64,000 nt of DNA from Rugamonas sp. GTDB taxonomy: Bacteria; Pseudomonadota; Gammaproteobacteria; Burkholderiales; Burkholderiaceae_D. Location of the stretch: the NCBI RefSeq assembly GCF_025354735.1, contig NZ_JANXMI010000134.1, forward strand, positions 62,001-126,000, read 5' to 3'. Positions 10,701-19,058 of the stretch are shown in pieces. How positions within the stretch are numbered: position 1 is the first letter of the stretch; each line of letters opens with the position of its first letter. The notes under the pieces were generated by a model that was not told the origin of the DNA, did not search any database, and was given only the letters and a program-made list of their open reading frames with translations. The translations under genes and the position numbers were made by a program.

Positions 10701-11081
10701 TCAGATTCTGAAGCGCTGCGTCTGAACGTAAGGAGGGTCGGTACTTGGCAGGGTCACCGTGTTATCAAAAAAGGCTTCGACATCGCGGGGGATGAAGAGC
10801 GCCGGTACGGGGAAAACGAACGCTACCGAGATGGCGGCCAATTCTGGTGGCGTACCCAAGTGGTCGGAAGAGGCTTTCGCGCCGGACTTGTATTCTCCAC
10901 AATGAACTGGATTCTCTTTATCCATGCCTGCGCATGGCATTCCCTCCATCATGCGTGCTTGTGCAGGGCTTGTCGTTAGTTGAGGACAGACGTAAGCAGC
11001 CATCGCCAGTCCCGAGTTCATGATGGTCATGACAAGGAACAGTGCAACCAAACGGAAAAATGAGGGGAAAGTGCGACGCAT
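10701..11081 (-). CDS. Small periplasmic protein opening the cus operon
   Basis: 126 residues with a hydrophobic signal (LVALFLVMTIMNSGLAMA). The mature part holds spaced Cys, Met and His residues (YVCPQL, MMEGMPCAGM, VHCGEY), a pattern suited to copper binding. It lies 70 bases before cusC on the same strand, so it is probably co-transcribed. No named family is recognised; similar short proteins are frequent at the head of copper-efflux operons in Burkholderiales. Confidence 0.6.
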   Translation of the reverse strand: MRRTFPSFFRLVALFLVMTIMNSGLAMAAYVCPQLTTSPAQARMMEGMPCAGMDKENPVHCGEYKSGAKASSDHLGTPPELAAISVAFVFPVPALFIPRDVEAFFDNTVTLPSTDPPYVQTQRFRI

Positions 11082-11195
11082 GAGGGACTGCTTCTATGAT
11101 TGTGCGAATTGTAGTTATGCGTTTTGGTCAGCCAATGGTACCAGACCTTACAAATTTCCCGATGCAAGACTTTCTTTATTTTTTCCACTAAGAAT

Positions 11196-12248
11196 TCAGT
11201 GGGGATGGCGGTGATGGATGTCTGGGTAATGGACGTGGGCGTGCGTCTGTGGCGAATGCCTGTGTGGATGTGCGTGCGCTGACTTTCCATCCCACGGAAA
11301 GTCATGTTCATGCCGATGATGTTCGTCGTGAGAGTGCTGATGGGCGTGCTCCATTTCCTCGTGCGCGTGCTCGTGGCCATGGCTTTCAGTGAGATGCAGC
11401 CAAATGCCAGCGCCCATCAGAGCCGCAGCGAGCCAGAACCCAGCGGCCGGTGTCTCGCCCAGCAGCATCAATGAAACCACTGCTCCAACGAAGGGAGCCG
11501 CTGAAAAATACGCTCCAGTTCGGGCTGTCCCCAAATTCCGAAGGGCCAAAACAAACAACACCAAGCTGAGGCCATATCCACAGAATCCAACTATTCCCGC
11601 TAGCACGGCGGTCGTCAGCGAGGGCAAAGCGAGGCCGAGCGAGGCGCCGATGGTGAGATTCACTGCCCCGGCGACCAAACCTTTTGTCGCTGCGATTTGC
11701 ACGGCATCACTGGCCGACACCTTCCGAGTAAGGTTGTTGTCGATGCCCCAGCAGAGGCACGCACCAACGATTGCGAACGCGCCCCAAGGAAGTCCCGCAG
11801 CGGGTACTTGGTCCCATGTCAGTGCGATACCTCCCGCTACGATGAGCAGCATTCCGACAAATATGCGGCGGTCAAAGTTTTCCTTGAATACAAACCAGGC
11901 AAGGAGCGAGGTCAAGACTCCTTCCATATTCAGGAGCAAGGAAGCATACGAGGCTGGAGTCAAGGTTAGGCCAAGCATGAGGAGCGCGGGGCCGGCGACC
12001 CCGCCAAACAGCGTCGCTCCGGCCAACCATGGCACGTCACGGGACGTGATTCGGTCGCTGGACGCTTTCATGTCTTTCGCCGTCAGGGCACGAATTGCGA
12101 ACCAGATTGACAGCCCAATCCCACTGCCGAGATACAACAGACCAGCAAGCTCAAGTGGCGCGACTTGGCCGACCAGCAACTTGGCAAAGGGAGTGCTGGC
12201 ACCGAACGTGATGGCAGCTAGAAGCGCGTAGCTAACACCTTTCTTCAT
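11196..12248 (-). CDS. EamA/DMT-family transporter with histidine-rich tail
   Basis: 350 residues with about ten hydrophobic segments in two repeats (EamA domains), typical of drug/metabolite transporters in the inner membrane. The last ~65 residues are packed with His (HGHEHAHEEMEHAHQHSHDE), which suggests binding of Cu, Ni, Co or Zn. It is transcribed leftward toward the cus operon and diverges from the DUF305 gene. Direction of transport and substrate are unknown. A role in metal tolerance is inferred from the tail and neighbours. Confidence 0.8.
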   Translation of the reverse strand: MKKGVSYALLAAITFGASTPFAKLLVGQVAPLELAGLLYLGSGIGLSIWFAIRALTAKDMKASSDRITSRDVPWLAGATLFGGVAGPALLMLGLTLTPASYASLLLNMEGVLTSLLAWFVFKENFDRRIFVGMLLIVAGGIALTWDQVPAAGLPWGAFAIVGACLCWGIDNNLTRKVSASDAVQIAATKGLVAGAVNLTIGASLGLALPSLTTAVLAGIVGFCGYGLSLVLFVLALRNLGTARTGAYFSAAPFVGAVVSLMLLGETPAAGFWLAAALMGAGIWLHLTESHGHEHAHEEMEHAHQHSHDEHHRHEHDFPWDGKSAHAHPHRHSPQTHAHVHYPDIHHRHPH

Positions 12249-12368
12249 TTGAACTCTTTCGTTAGTCGAGACCGTGATTGTATCCCCAACGCGCGCCGCC
12301 GAATCGGCCGTTGCGGTAGCTTCTCCCTACGACTACTTCGTTGTATGGAACACGTACAGAGAGAAATT

Positions 12369-13001
12369 ATGAAAAATTACGTAATGGCAATTTCACTGGG
12401 ATGCTTAGTTTGTTCAACTGCGGTTTTTGCGCAAGAAAAAGCGGGGATGAAGCCCGGCGCGTCGATGCCGATGAGTTCCGCAAGCGGGGGCATGGAAGAT
12501 TCGAGCATGATGAGCTCAAAAGGCGCCTCACAGGCACCCTACGACCTGCAGTTCTTGGACACCATGGCAATGCATCACCAAAGCGCGGTGGATATGGCCA
12601 AATTGGCCGACGACCGTTCTGAGCAGGCTGAACTGAAAGCCATGGCAAAGAAGATGATATCTGACCAACAGGGCGAAATATCGCAATTGAAGGCATGGCG
12701 GGACCAGTGGTATTCGGGTAAGAGCCCGGCAATGAACATGGAAATGCCTGGCATGATGGGTTCCATGAAGGGCATGTCGATGGCTAAACTCGCAGCAAGC
12801 AAGGGCAAGGAGTTTGACGCGATGTTTTTGGACATGATGATTAAACACCATGCCGGCGCCGTCAAAATGGCGAAATCGGCGGAAACGAAAGCTCAGCACC
12901 AAGAGGTAAAGGACATGGCAAAAAAGATGGTATCGGCCCAGCAGGATGAAATCGCGCAGATGAAGAAATGGAAGGCTCAGTGGAAGCTTGCTGTCAGCTG
13001 A
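12369..13001 (+). CDS. DUF305 periplasmic copper-binding protein (CopM-like)
   Basis: The ORF begins at 12249, but the ATG at 12369 opens a good signal peptide (MKNYVMAISLGCLVCSTAVFA), so I place the start there. The mature protein has two similar four-helix units. The first carries TMAMHHQSAVDMAKLA and the second DMMIKHHAGAVKMAKSA, the paired His/Met pattern of DUF305. Met-rich spacers (GMMGSMKGMSM) add likely Cu(I) sites. Proteins of this family bind copper in the periplasm. It diverges from the EamA gene. Confidence 0.82.
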   Translation: MKNYVMAISLGCLVCSTAVFAQEKAGMKPGASMPMSSASGGMEDSSMMSSKGASQAPYDLQFLDTMAMHHQSAVDMAKLADDRSEQAELKAMAKKMISDQQGEISQLKAWRDQWYSGKSPAMNMEMPGMMGSMKGMSMAKLAASKGKEFDAMFLDMMIKHHAGAVKMAKSAETKAQHQEVKDMAKKMVSAQQDEIAQMKKWKAQWKLAVS

Positions 13002-13043
13002 GGCGCTGCTTAAAGCCCGTCGATATGTTGTCGGAGATGTCAA

Positions 13044-13472
13044 TCACTTGGATTTACGGGACGACCAGTGGATGTGAACGATGACCCACTTCTCACCCTG
13101 CTTTTCGAGAAGTGCGGTTTCCGTCCCGAATAGGTGAACATTGCTGCCCTTGTACTTTCCTGTCGTTTCAGTCTCTTGCATTACTACTGCGAGTTTGCCG
13201 TCGATGCGTTCGCTTTGCTTGAGCACCTTATTCTTCGTGAATTTCGCGAACTCGACATCGGACTTGAGATGGTGGCCGGTGTACTCTTCGCGGGAGCGTT
13301 CGACATAGCCCGATTCGTAAATTTGAATTTCGGGGCTCAGCAGTTCACTCGCTTGCCCAGATTTTCCAGCGGCGAGCGCCTCATGGAACTCTGCTAGCGT
13401 CTCCGATGGAGTTGCTGCGAAAAGAGGCGCGCTGACGGCCGACAAGACGAGTAGGGAAATTGGCAGGCGCAT
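13044..13472 (-). CDS. Exported NTF2-like (SnoaL/DUF4440-type) protein
   Basis: The ATG at 13472 opens a signal peptide (MRLPISLLVLSAVSAPLFA); the upstream extension in the ORF track is not needed. The mature ~120 residues have the cone-shaped NTF2-like pattern: a helical start (ETLAEFHEALAAGKSGQASELL), then curved strands ending in WVIVHIHWSSR. No catalytic residues can be assigned. Its place among copper genes suggests an envelope-stress or metal role, but the function is unknown. Confidence 0.7.
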   Translation of the reverse strand: MRLPISLLVLSAVSAPLFAATPSETLAEFHEALAAGKSGQASELLSPEIQIYESGYVERSREEYTGHHLKSDVEFAKFTKNKVLKQSERIDGKLAVVMQETETTGKYKGSNVHLFGTETALLEKQGEKWVIVHIHWSSRKSK

Positions 13473-13579
13473 CACGTCTCCAGAAATTGTTGTTGAAATA
13501 TTGAGTCTGTGCAATTTAAGCGGTGATGAGTACTTCCTGCAAGGTCAATGCGCAACTTGTTGCTGCCTGGCGAATTCGC

Positions 13580-13610
13580 TTGACCTTCCTCCCGTGGGAA
13601 GGTGTAGGCT
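13580..13610 (+). promoter_or_regulatory. CueR/MerR-type copper promoter
   Basis: TTGACC (13580-13585) and TAGGCT (13605-13610) are separated by 19 bp, the long spacer that MerR-family activators correct. Between them is a perfect dyad ACCTTCC-N7-GGAAGGT, almost identical to the E. coli copA site recognised by CueR. It lies 49 bases before the first gene of the copper operon. No cueR gene is in this window, so a regulator encoded elsewhere must act on it. Confidence 0.85.
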
Positions 13611-13658
13611 AATCAAACTTGGCTTTCTTCGAACGTCTAAGGTACTATTTCAAGGCTC

Positions 13659-14081
13659 ATGAACATATTTGTCCGTTACCTGCTCTGGATTCTGATTGCA
13701 GCCCTCCCGTTGCAAGGGGGAGCCGTTGCTTTCATGTCGTGCGGTTCGGGTTCTGGACAAACTCAATCGTCGTCGCATCACGAGGACGAGAATGCCACCG
13801 ATGTCCACGCTGACACTCATCACGAGGACGAAACCGCCATTGCGGTCCACCTTGACGCTCATCACGAGCATTGCGACGACGGTGATTCTGTCCACGCGGG
13901 CAGTCCGCATGGAAAATGTAGCCATTGCGCGAGCTGCTGTATCGGTGCCGCTGCGCCCCCAGCCATCCCTTCTGAAGTGTTTCCGACTAACTTCACCACG
14001 TTCGCCACTGCAGCAGTCGAACCTTCGATGACTGCTTACATACCCGCCACTCTCGAGCGTCCGCCTCGTCGCCACTCCTAA
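13659..14081 (+). CDS. His/Cys-rich exported protein, first gene of the CueR-type operon
   Basis: 140 residues. An N-terminal hydrophobic segment (YLLWILIAALPLQGGAVAF) is followed by a long His/Asp/Glu-rich stretch (HHEDENATDVHADTHHEDE) and a cluster of cysteines (CSHCASCCIG). This is a metal-binding composition of the kind seen in CopL/DUF2946-like copper-induced proteins. It is the first gene after the CueR-type promoter, so probably strongly copper induced. It may buffer Cu or protect the other proteins; that is inference. Confidence 0.65.
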   Translation: MNIFVRYLLWILIAALPLQGGAVAFMSCGSGSGQTQSSSHHEDENATDVHADTHHEDETAIAVHLDAHHEHCDDGDSVHAGSPHGKCSHCASCCIGAAAPPAIPSEVFPTNFTTFATAAVEPSMTAYIPATLERPPRRHS

Positions 14082-14161
14082 ATATCACTGAACTAGCGGT
14101 CTAGCGACCGCAACACCTTGGGCAAATTCGCCTAGGTGCCAGTACATTTTTTAGGACAATC

Positions 14162-14506
14162 ATGAACCGCTTTCGTCTACTGCTTCTGGCAGTGGCTGGC
14201 GCGCCTATGGTCATCTATGCACAGCCCGTTCGTGTATCGACGGCTGTGACAGATGCCAGCGCCGCAGTGCCGCCGCCAAAATATCAATCTGCTTTCGCGG
14301 ATTACAAGCCTTCCGTCGACTCTCCGGTGTCGCCCGACAAATTATGGATTCAGGCAAATCAAGAGGTTTCTGGTGAGCCTGAGCACGGCGCGCATGGAGG
14401 TTCTTCCATGCAGATGACACCTACGCCGTCGGACTCGGCTAAGCCGGCTTCAGCCCCCGTTGTTGACCCGCACAAAGGGCACGACATGAAAAAGAAAGGT
14501 CAATAA
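14162..14506 (+). CDS. Small periplasmic protein of the copper operon
   Basis: 114 residues with a signal peptide ending at ...MVIYAQP. The mature chain is low-complexity, with a His/Met patch (EPEHGAHGGSSMQMT) and a C-terminal HKGHDMKKKGQ. Its stop overlaps the next gene's start (TAATG), so it is translated with the TolC-like gene. No family is recognised. Metal binding is suggested by composition only. Confidence 0.6.
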   Translation: MNRFRLLLLAVAGAPMVIYAQPVRVSTAVTDASAAVPPPKYQSAFADYKPSVDSPVSPDKLWIQANQEVSGEPEHGAHGGSSMQMTPTPSDSAKPASAPVVDPHKGHDMKKKGQ

Positions 14507-15879
14507 TGTCCCGACTTCAAATGCCAAAGGCTGCGCGAGTTGCGGTCGGCCTCTCTGCCATTTTCCTTGCCGGATGCTCGACTCTGTCGGCCGACGGCGG
14601 GCTAAATGACGTCTCGTCCCTCACCCAAAGCCGAATCGGCCAAACGGCGAACTTCAAGAAGGATAGCGGCGACAAAAGTGCTGAAGTTCAGGCGTTGCTG
14701 GACAAGCCTCTGACCGCTGAATCGGCAGTCCAAATTGCGTTACTCAATAACTCAGCCTTGAAAGCATCATTTGCCGAGTTGGGCGTTGCTGAAGCCGACT
14801 TCGTCCAGGCGGGCCGTATGCGCAATCCCAGCTTTAGCTTCGGCCGTGTCAAAGGTGGCGGCGATGCGGAAATCGACCGCAGTGTTATGTTCGACATCGC
14901 GGGATTGCTGACCCTGCCTACCCGCAAACGCATTGAGCAGGGACGCTTTGAGCAAGCGAAACTGCAGGCTGCCTCGCAAGCCACTCAGCTGGCGGCCGAC
15001 ACGCGCCGTGCGTATTTCATGGCAGTCGCAGCGGCCCAGTCTGCAGCCTTCGCTGAGCAAGTCCGCGGTGCCGCTGAGGCTTCCTCACAGCTGGCCGAAA
15101 GCATGGCCAAGGTGGGTAACTGGAGCAAGCTCGACCAAGCTCGAGAGAGGGCCTTTTACCAGGACGCAGTGACGCAGTTGGCAAGGACAAAGCACGAAGC
15201 AATCGCCAGTAGGGAACAGCTCATTCGACTGCTGGGCCTCTGGGGCGCGCAGCAAAATTTCTCATTGCCCGACCGATTGCCTGACTTGCCTTCTCAACCC
15301 AAGGAGATAAACGATGCTGAAGCACAGGCGCTGTCGCAGCGGTTGGATGTTCTTGCAGCACGACGGGACACTGAGGCAACAGCATCGGCGCTGGGTCTGA
15401 CAAAGGCGACGGCGTTTATCAATGTCTTCGATACCGGCTATGCAAACAAGAGTACCACCGGCCTACCGCGCGAGAACGGGTACCAGGTGTCTCTTGAACT
15501 GCCTATTTTCGATTGGGGTGGTGCCAAGGTAGCTCGCGCAGAGGCGCAGTACATGCAGTCCGTACACCGGACCACTGATGTCGCAGTTCGGGCTCGTTCG
15601 GAAGTTCGGGAAGCCTACTCCTCTTACCGCACCACCTACGACATCGCGCGCCACTATCGTGATGACGTCGTCCCTTTGCGCAAGAAGATTTCCGACGAGG
15701 TTCTCCTTCGCTACAACGGGATGCTCGCTAGCGTATTCGAGCTACTGGCCGACTCGCGCGAGCAGCTCATGAGTGTGAATACCGCTATTGAAACTCAACG
15801 CGATTTTTGGATAGCTGAGACCAAACTGAAATCCGCCATCAGCGGTGGAAGCAATAACGATACAAGGACCATGCCATGA
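14506..15879 (+). CDS. TolC-family outer-membrane protein of the copper operon
   Basis: 457 residues. The signal has a lipobox (IFLAGCSTL), so the protein is probably a lipoprotein, as many TolC-family channels are. Two helical repeats follow (for example AEADFVQAGRMRNPSFSF and the YQVSLELPIFDWGGAKVARAEAQY turn). It overlaps both neighbours by a few bases. No RND or adaptor gene accompanies it in this operon, so it may serve another exporter or work with the multicopper oxidase. This pairing with a CopA-type oxidase recurs in Burkholderiales. Confidence 0.82.
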   Translation: MSRLQMPKAARVAVGLSAIFLAGCSTLSADGGLNDVSSLTQSRIGQTANFKKDSGDKSAEVQALLDKPLTAESAVQIALLNNSALKASFAELGVAEADFVQAGRMRNPSFSFGRVKGGGDAEIDRSVMFDIAGLLTLPTRKRIEQGRFEQAKLQAASQATQLAADTRRAYFMAVAAAQSAAFAEQVRGAAEASSQLAESMAKVGNWSKLDQARERAFYQDAVTQLARTKHEAIASREQLIRLLGLWGAQQNFSLPDRLPDLPSQPKEINDAEAQALSQRLDVLAARRDTEATASALGLTKATAFINVFDTGYANKSTTGLPRENGYQVSLELPIFDWGGAKVARAEAQYMQSVHRTTDVAVRARSEVREAYSSYRTTYDIARHYRDDVVPLRKKISDEVLLRYNGMLASVFELLADSREQLMSVNTAIETQRDFWIAETKLKSAISGGSNNDTRTMP

Positions 15880-17267
15880 TTTCACGTAGAGATTTTTTCA
15901 AAGGCGCTGGCGCGGTCGCAGTAAGCGCAGCAGCGGTCAGCAAGGCTGGAGCAGCATCGCTGCCGGAGGCGATGTTGATGAACAACGCGAATACACAGGT
16001 GCCGCCGCTGCCGCCGAATGGGCGACCATTTAATCCGGTGGTGACACTCAACGGCTGGTCGCTTCCATGGCGTATGAACAGTGGCGTAAAGGAGTTCCAC
16101 CTGGTAGCCGAGCCAGTGGTTCGCGAACTTGCACCTGGCATGAAGGCCAATCTTTGGGGCTACAACGGCCAGTCGCCAGGGCCGACCATCGAAGTGGTGG
16201 AAGGCGACCGCGTCCGCATATTCGTCACAAACAAACTACCAGAGCACACAAGTGTGCATTGGCATGGCCAACGCCTACCCAACGGAATGGACGGCGTTAC
16301 CGGTCTTACGCAACCTGGCATCGCTCCAGGTAAAACCTTTGTGTACGAGTTCGTTGCGAAGCGCCCAGGTACGTTCATGTACCACCCACACGCTGACGAG
16401 ATGGCGCAGATGGCAATGGGAATGATGGGCTTTTGGGTAACGCACCCGAAGGACCCGTCGCTCCACGCGGTCGACCGTGATTTCGTCTTCCTGTTGAACG
16501 CGTATGACGTCGCCCCTGGCAGCTATACGCCGAAAATCAACACGATGCTGGACTTCAATCTGTGGACCTTCAACAGTCGGGTCTTCCCAGGTATCGACTC
16601 GATGCCCGTACGCCAAGGTGACAAGGTGCGCATCCGCGTCGGCAACCTGACAATGACGAACCACCCGATTCATGTGCACGGTCACGAGTTCTTCGTCACC
16701 GGCACTGATGGCGGATGGACGCCACCCGCATCTCGTTGGCCAGAGGTGACCACCGACATTGCGGTCGGCCAGATGCGCGCCATCGAATTTGTCGCTACTG
16801 ACTTAGGCGATTGGGCCTTCCACTGCCACAAGTCCCATCACACGATGAACGCGATGGGACACGATGTTCCAACAATGATAGGCGTGGACCAGCGAGGCGT
16901 GGCAGAAAAGATTAACAAGATTGTGCCGGATTATATGAGCATGGGGGACAAAGGCGGTTCGATGGGAGGAATGGAAATGCCGATACCCGAGAACACCTTG
17001 CCGATGATGTCGGGGGATGGCCCCTTTGGCGGCGTTGAAATGGGCGGCATGTTCACCGTGCTAAAGGTTCGCAAGGACCAAAAGCGCGGCGACTATTCGG
17101 ACCCTGGCTGGTACAAGCATCCAGCTGGCACTTTGGCGTACGAGTGGACAGGCAATTTGCCTGAGCCTGAACGCAGCACGAGCGCCGGCGGTCAATCGAT
17201 GCCAGCAATGAATATGCCAAACGTCGAGATGACGGTTCGAAAACCGTCCGGACATGGCGAGCACTAA
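15876..17267 (+). CDS. Multicopper oxidase (CopA/CueO-type), Tat-exported
   Basis: 463 residues. It starts with a twin-arginine signal (SRRDFFKGAG), meaning it is exported folded. All four copper-ligand motifs are present in order: HWHG near residue 128, YHPHADE near 168, HPIHVHGHEF near 264 and HCHKSHHTM near 318. The last supplies the type-1/type-3 sites. A Met/Gly-rich segment (GGSMGGMEMP) near residue 350 resembles Cu(I)-binding regions. It likely oxidises Cu(I) to Cu(II) in the periplasm. It is shorter than PcoA/CopA (~600), so I do not use that symbol. Confidence 0.88.
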   Translation: MISRRDFFKGAGAVAVSAAAVSKAGAASLPEAMLMNNANTQVPPLPPNGRPFNPVVTLNGWSLPWRMNSGVKEFHLVAEPVVRELAPGMKANLWGYNGQSPGPTIEVVEGDRVRIFVTNKLPEHTSVHWHGQRLPNGMDGVTGLTQPGIAPGKTFVYEFVAKRPGTFMYHPHADEMAQMAMGMMGFWVTHPKDPSLHAVDRDFVFLLNAYDVAPGSYTPKINTMLDFNLWTFNSRVFPGIDSMPVRQGDKVRIRVGNLTMTNHPIHVHGHEFFVTGTDGGWTPPASRWPEVTTDIAVGQMRAIEFVATDLGDWAFHCHKSHHTMNAMGHDVPTMIGVDQRGVAEKINKIVPDYMSMGDKGGSMGGMEMPIPENTLPMMSGDGPFGGVEMGGMFTVLKVRKDQKRGDYSDPGWYKHPAGTLAYEWTGNLPEPERSTSAGGQSMPAMNMPNVEMTVRKPSGHGEH

Positions 17268-17295
17268 TTTTCTATTTCATCTGAGAGGAAGCATC

Positions 17296-17625
17296 ATGAA
17301 ACATCTGCAAAAAGTTATCTTCGCCGTCTCCATCGGTTTCTCGTTCGCCGCTGTGGGGCCCATCGCCTACGCACAGGAGGCGTCTGCTTCTGTCAATCAA
17401 GCAGCAATGAGCGAAGGCGAAATCAAGAAGGTCGACAAGGACGCCGGCAAACTCACCATCAAACATGGTGAATTGAAAAACTTGGGTATGCCCGGGATGA
17501 CGATGGCGTTCAAAGTTCAAGACCCTGCCATGCTCGATAAAGTAAAGCAGGGAGATAAAGTTCGCTTCGTGGCGGACAAAGTCGGTGGCGCGCTTACGGT
17601 CACATCAATCGAAGCAGCAAAGTAA
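17296..17625 (+). CDS. cusF: CusF-like periplasmic copper chaperone
   Basis: The ATG at 17296 after an AGAGGAAG ribosome-binding site opens a signal peptide (VIFAVSIGFSFAAVGPIAYA). The mature domain is a small OB-fold with LGMPGMTMAFKV, which contains the Met and neighbouring residues that bind Cu(I)/Ag(I) in CusF. Length about 109 residues, normal. It lies between the multicopper oxidase and copC in the same operon and could deliver Cu(I) to the Cus pump encoded on the opposite strand. Confidence 0.85.
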   Translation: MKHLQKVIFAVSIGFSFAAVGPIAYAQEASASVNQAAMSEGEIKKVDKDAGKLTIKHGELKNLGMPGMTMAFKVQDPAMLDKVKQGDKVRFVADKVGGALTVTSIEAAK

Positions 17626-17647
17626 TTTCAACAAGGAGAACTGAAAA

Positions 17648-18016
17648 ATGAAAGCACTGCACAACGTAATTTTCGCGACCGCCGTGGTTGCTGCGACGCT
17701 GGCTAGCCCTTTTGCTTCGGCACACGCAACACTGAAAAGTTCGAATCCAGAAGCTGGCGCCACGCTGGCTGCGGCGCCGAAGGAGATATCGCTGACTTTT
17801 AACGAGAAGATTGAAGAGGCATTTAGCACCATTACTTTGGCAGATAGTCAGGGTAAGGAAGTCGCTGCGGAGAAGGCGAAAGTTGACGCTGCTGACCCAG
17901 CTGTTTTGCGCCTTGTAGCCCCAGTGCTATCGCCTGGCTCATACACCGTCACATGGGCCGTTGCCGGACACGATGGTCACCGCCGCAAGGGTGACTTTAA
18001 ATTTACGGTGAAATAA
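17648..18016 (+). CDS. copC: CopC copper-binding protein
   Basis: 122 residues. Signal cleavage before HATLKSSNPEAG would leave histidine at the mature N-terminus, which is a known copper ligand. The beta-sandwich pattern and the late HDGH motif match CopC. It binds Cu(II) in the periplasm and usually works with the membrane protein CopD, whose gene follows directly (stop and start adjoin). Confidence 0.88.
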   Translation: MKALHNVIFATAVVAATLASPFASAHATLKSSNPEAGATLAAAPKEISLTFNEKIEEAFSTITLADSQGKEVAAEKAKVDAADPAVLRLVAPVLSPGSYTVTWAVAGHDGHRRKGDFKFTVK

Positions 18017-18916
18017 ATGGATGCAGTCTCGTTGCTACAGATAGGCTCGGCATTTTTGCTTAACGTCAGCTTTGCCTGGCTTGTCGGGTCGTGGTTCGCA
18101 CGCTACTGGATACAGTCCAATGGCACTGACCGTGACGAATGTGAGCCGGCGCTTCGAAAGCTCGACTTACTAGCTTCGGGACTGGGTGCGGTTTGTAGCG
18201 CGGTAGCGCTGCTGGCCGCAACTGCGGTTATGGGTGGGGTTGGCCTCCGCGAGGCTTGCCCGATGTTCTGGATGATGGTATCTAGTACGGACTATGGGCA
18301 CGCGGGCTCCATCGCCACCTTGGCAATGATTGTCGTGTTTAGCGTTCGGTCACTTGGAAGTGTTAGTCACGTCAGCGACCTTGTAGTGGCGATGACCTTA
18401 ACCGCATTCGCGGTGACTCGCGCATCTATGGGACATGCTGGCGAAGAAGGCTTTTGGACGCTAACACTCGCAGCCGAGGCCGTGCATTTTTCTGCCATTG
18501 GACTCTGGACTGGTGCGGTTCTGGTTTCGGCTTGGTTCACGTTGAATAAGGCGCGGGTTGCCACCTTTGAAATTGGTGCCTCCGACCGATACCTGGACCT
18601 GATGTCGCGAGCCGCGATGGTCGCGGTCATTGCAATTGCGGCCACTGGCATCTTCAGCGCTTGGCACAGAGTAGGCACTTCGGACAATCTATTTCATACC
18701 TCCTTTGGCGTGACCTTGCTCGTAAAAGTAGCCCTGGTTTTGGCTGCCGTTGCCGTGGGTGGTTATAACAAATTCATCGGCTTGCCTACCGCAAGTCGGT
18801 CTCATAGCGGCGTTAGGCTGGTTCGTGCGGCACTTCAGTTTGAGAGCGTTCTTTTGCTTGGTGCCCTTCTTGCGGCGGCGATTTTGACTTCTCAACAGCC
18901 ACCGTCAGCGATGTAG
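18017..18916 (+). CDS. copD: CopD-family inner-membrane copper protein
   Basis: 299 residues with eight hydrophobic segments. It begins the base after the copC stop. The segments around VTRASMGHAGEEG and AEAVHFSAIGLWTG carry the His residues conserved in the CopD domain. CopC-CopD are generally linked to copper uptake or transfer across the inner membrane. The end at 18916 leaves a 142-bp gap to the ATPase gene, in which I see no clear CueR-type site. Confidence 0.87.
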   Translation: MDAVSLLQIGSAFLLNVSFAWLVGSWFARYWIQSNGTDRDECEPALRKLDLLASGLGAVCSAVALLAATAVMGGVGLREACPMFWMMVSSTDYGHAGSIATLAMIVVFSVRSLGSVSHVSDLVVAMTLTAFAVTRASMGHAGEEGFWTLTLAAEAVHFSAIGLWTGAVLVSAWFTLNKARVATFEIGASDRYLDLMSRAAMVAVIAIAATGIFSAWHRVGTSDNLFHTSFGVTLLVKVALVLAAVAVGGYNKFIGLPTASRSHSGVRLVRAALQFESVLLLGALLAAAILTSQQPPSAM

Positions 18917-19058
18917 CGAAAGTTCAGCATCCAGATTGAGGGTGCAGGTTGCGGCGGGTCCCGCACATGTCTGCTGCTGAGCAAGCGGCGCGCTGCTGTA
19001 GGCAGGTAGTGTTTAAGATACAGATACGGTTGGGTTCACAATCTCTGACGGAGGCTAC

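Noticed and set aside
13696-14075. Overlapping ORFs around the His/Cys-rich gene
   Set aside because: Only the frame with signal peptide, His stretch and Cys cluster is protein-like; the others are shadows.
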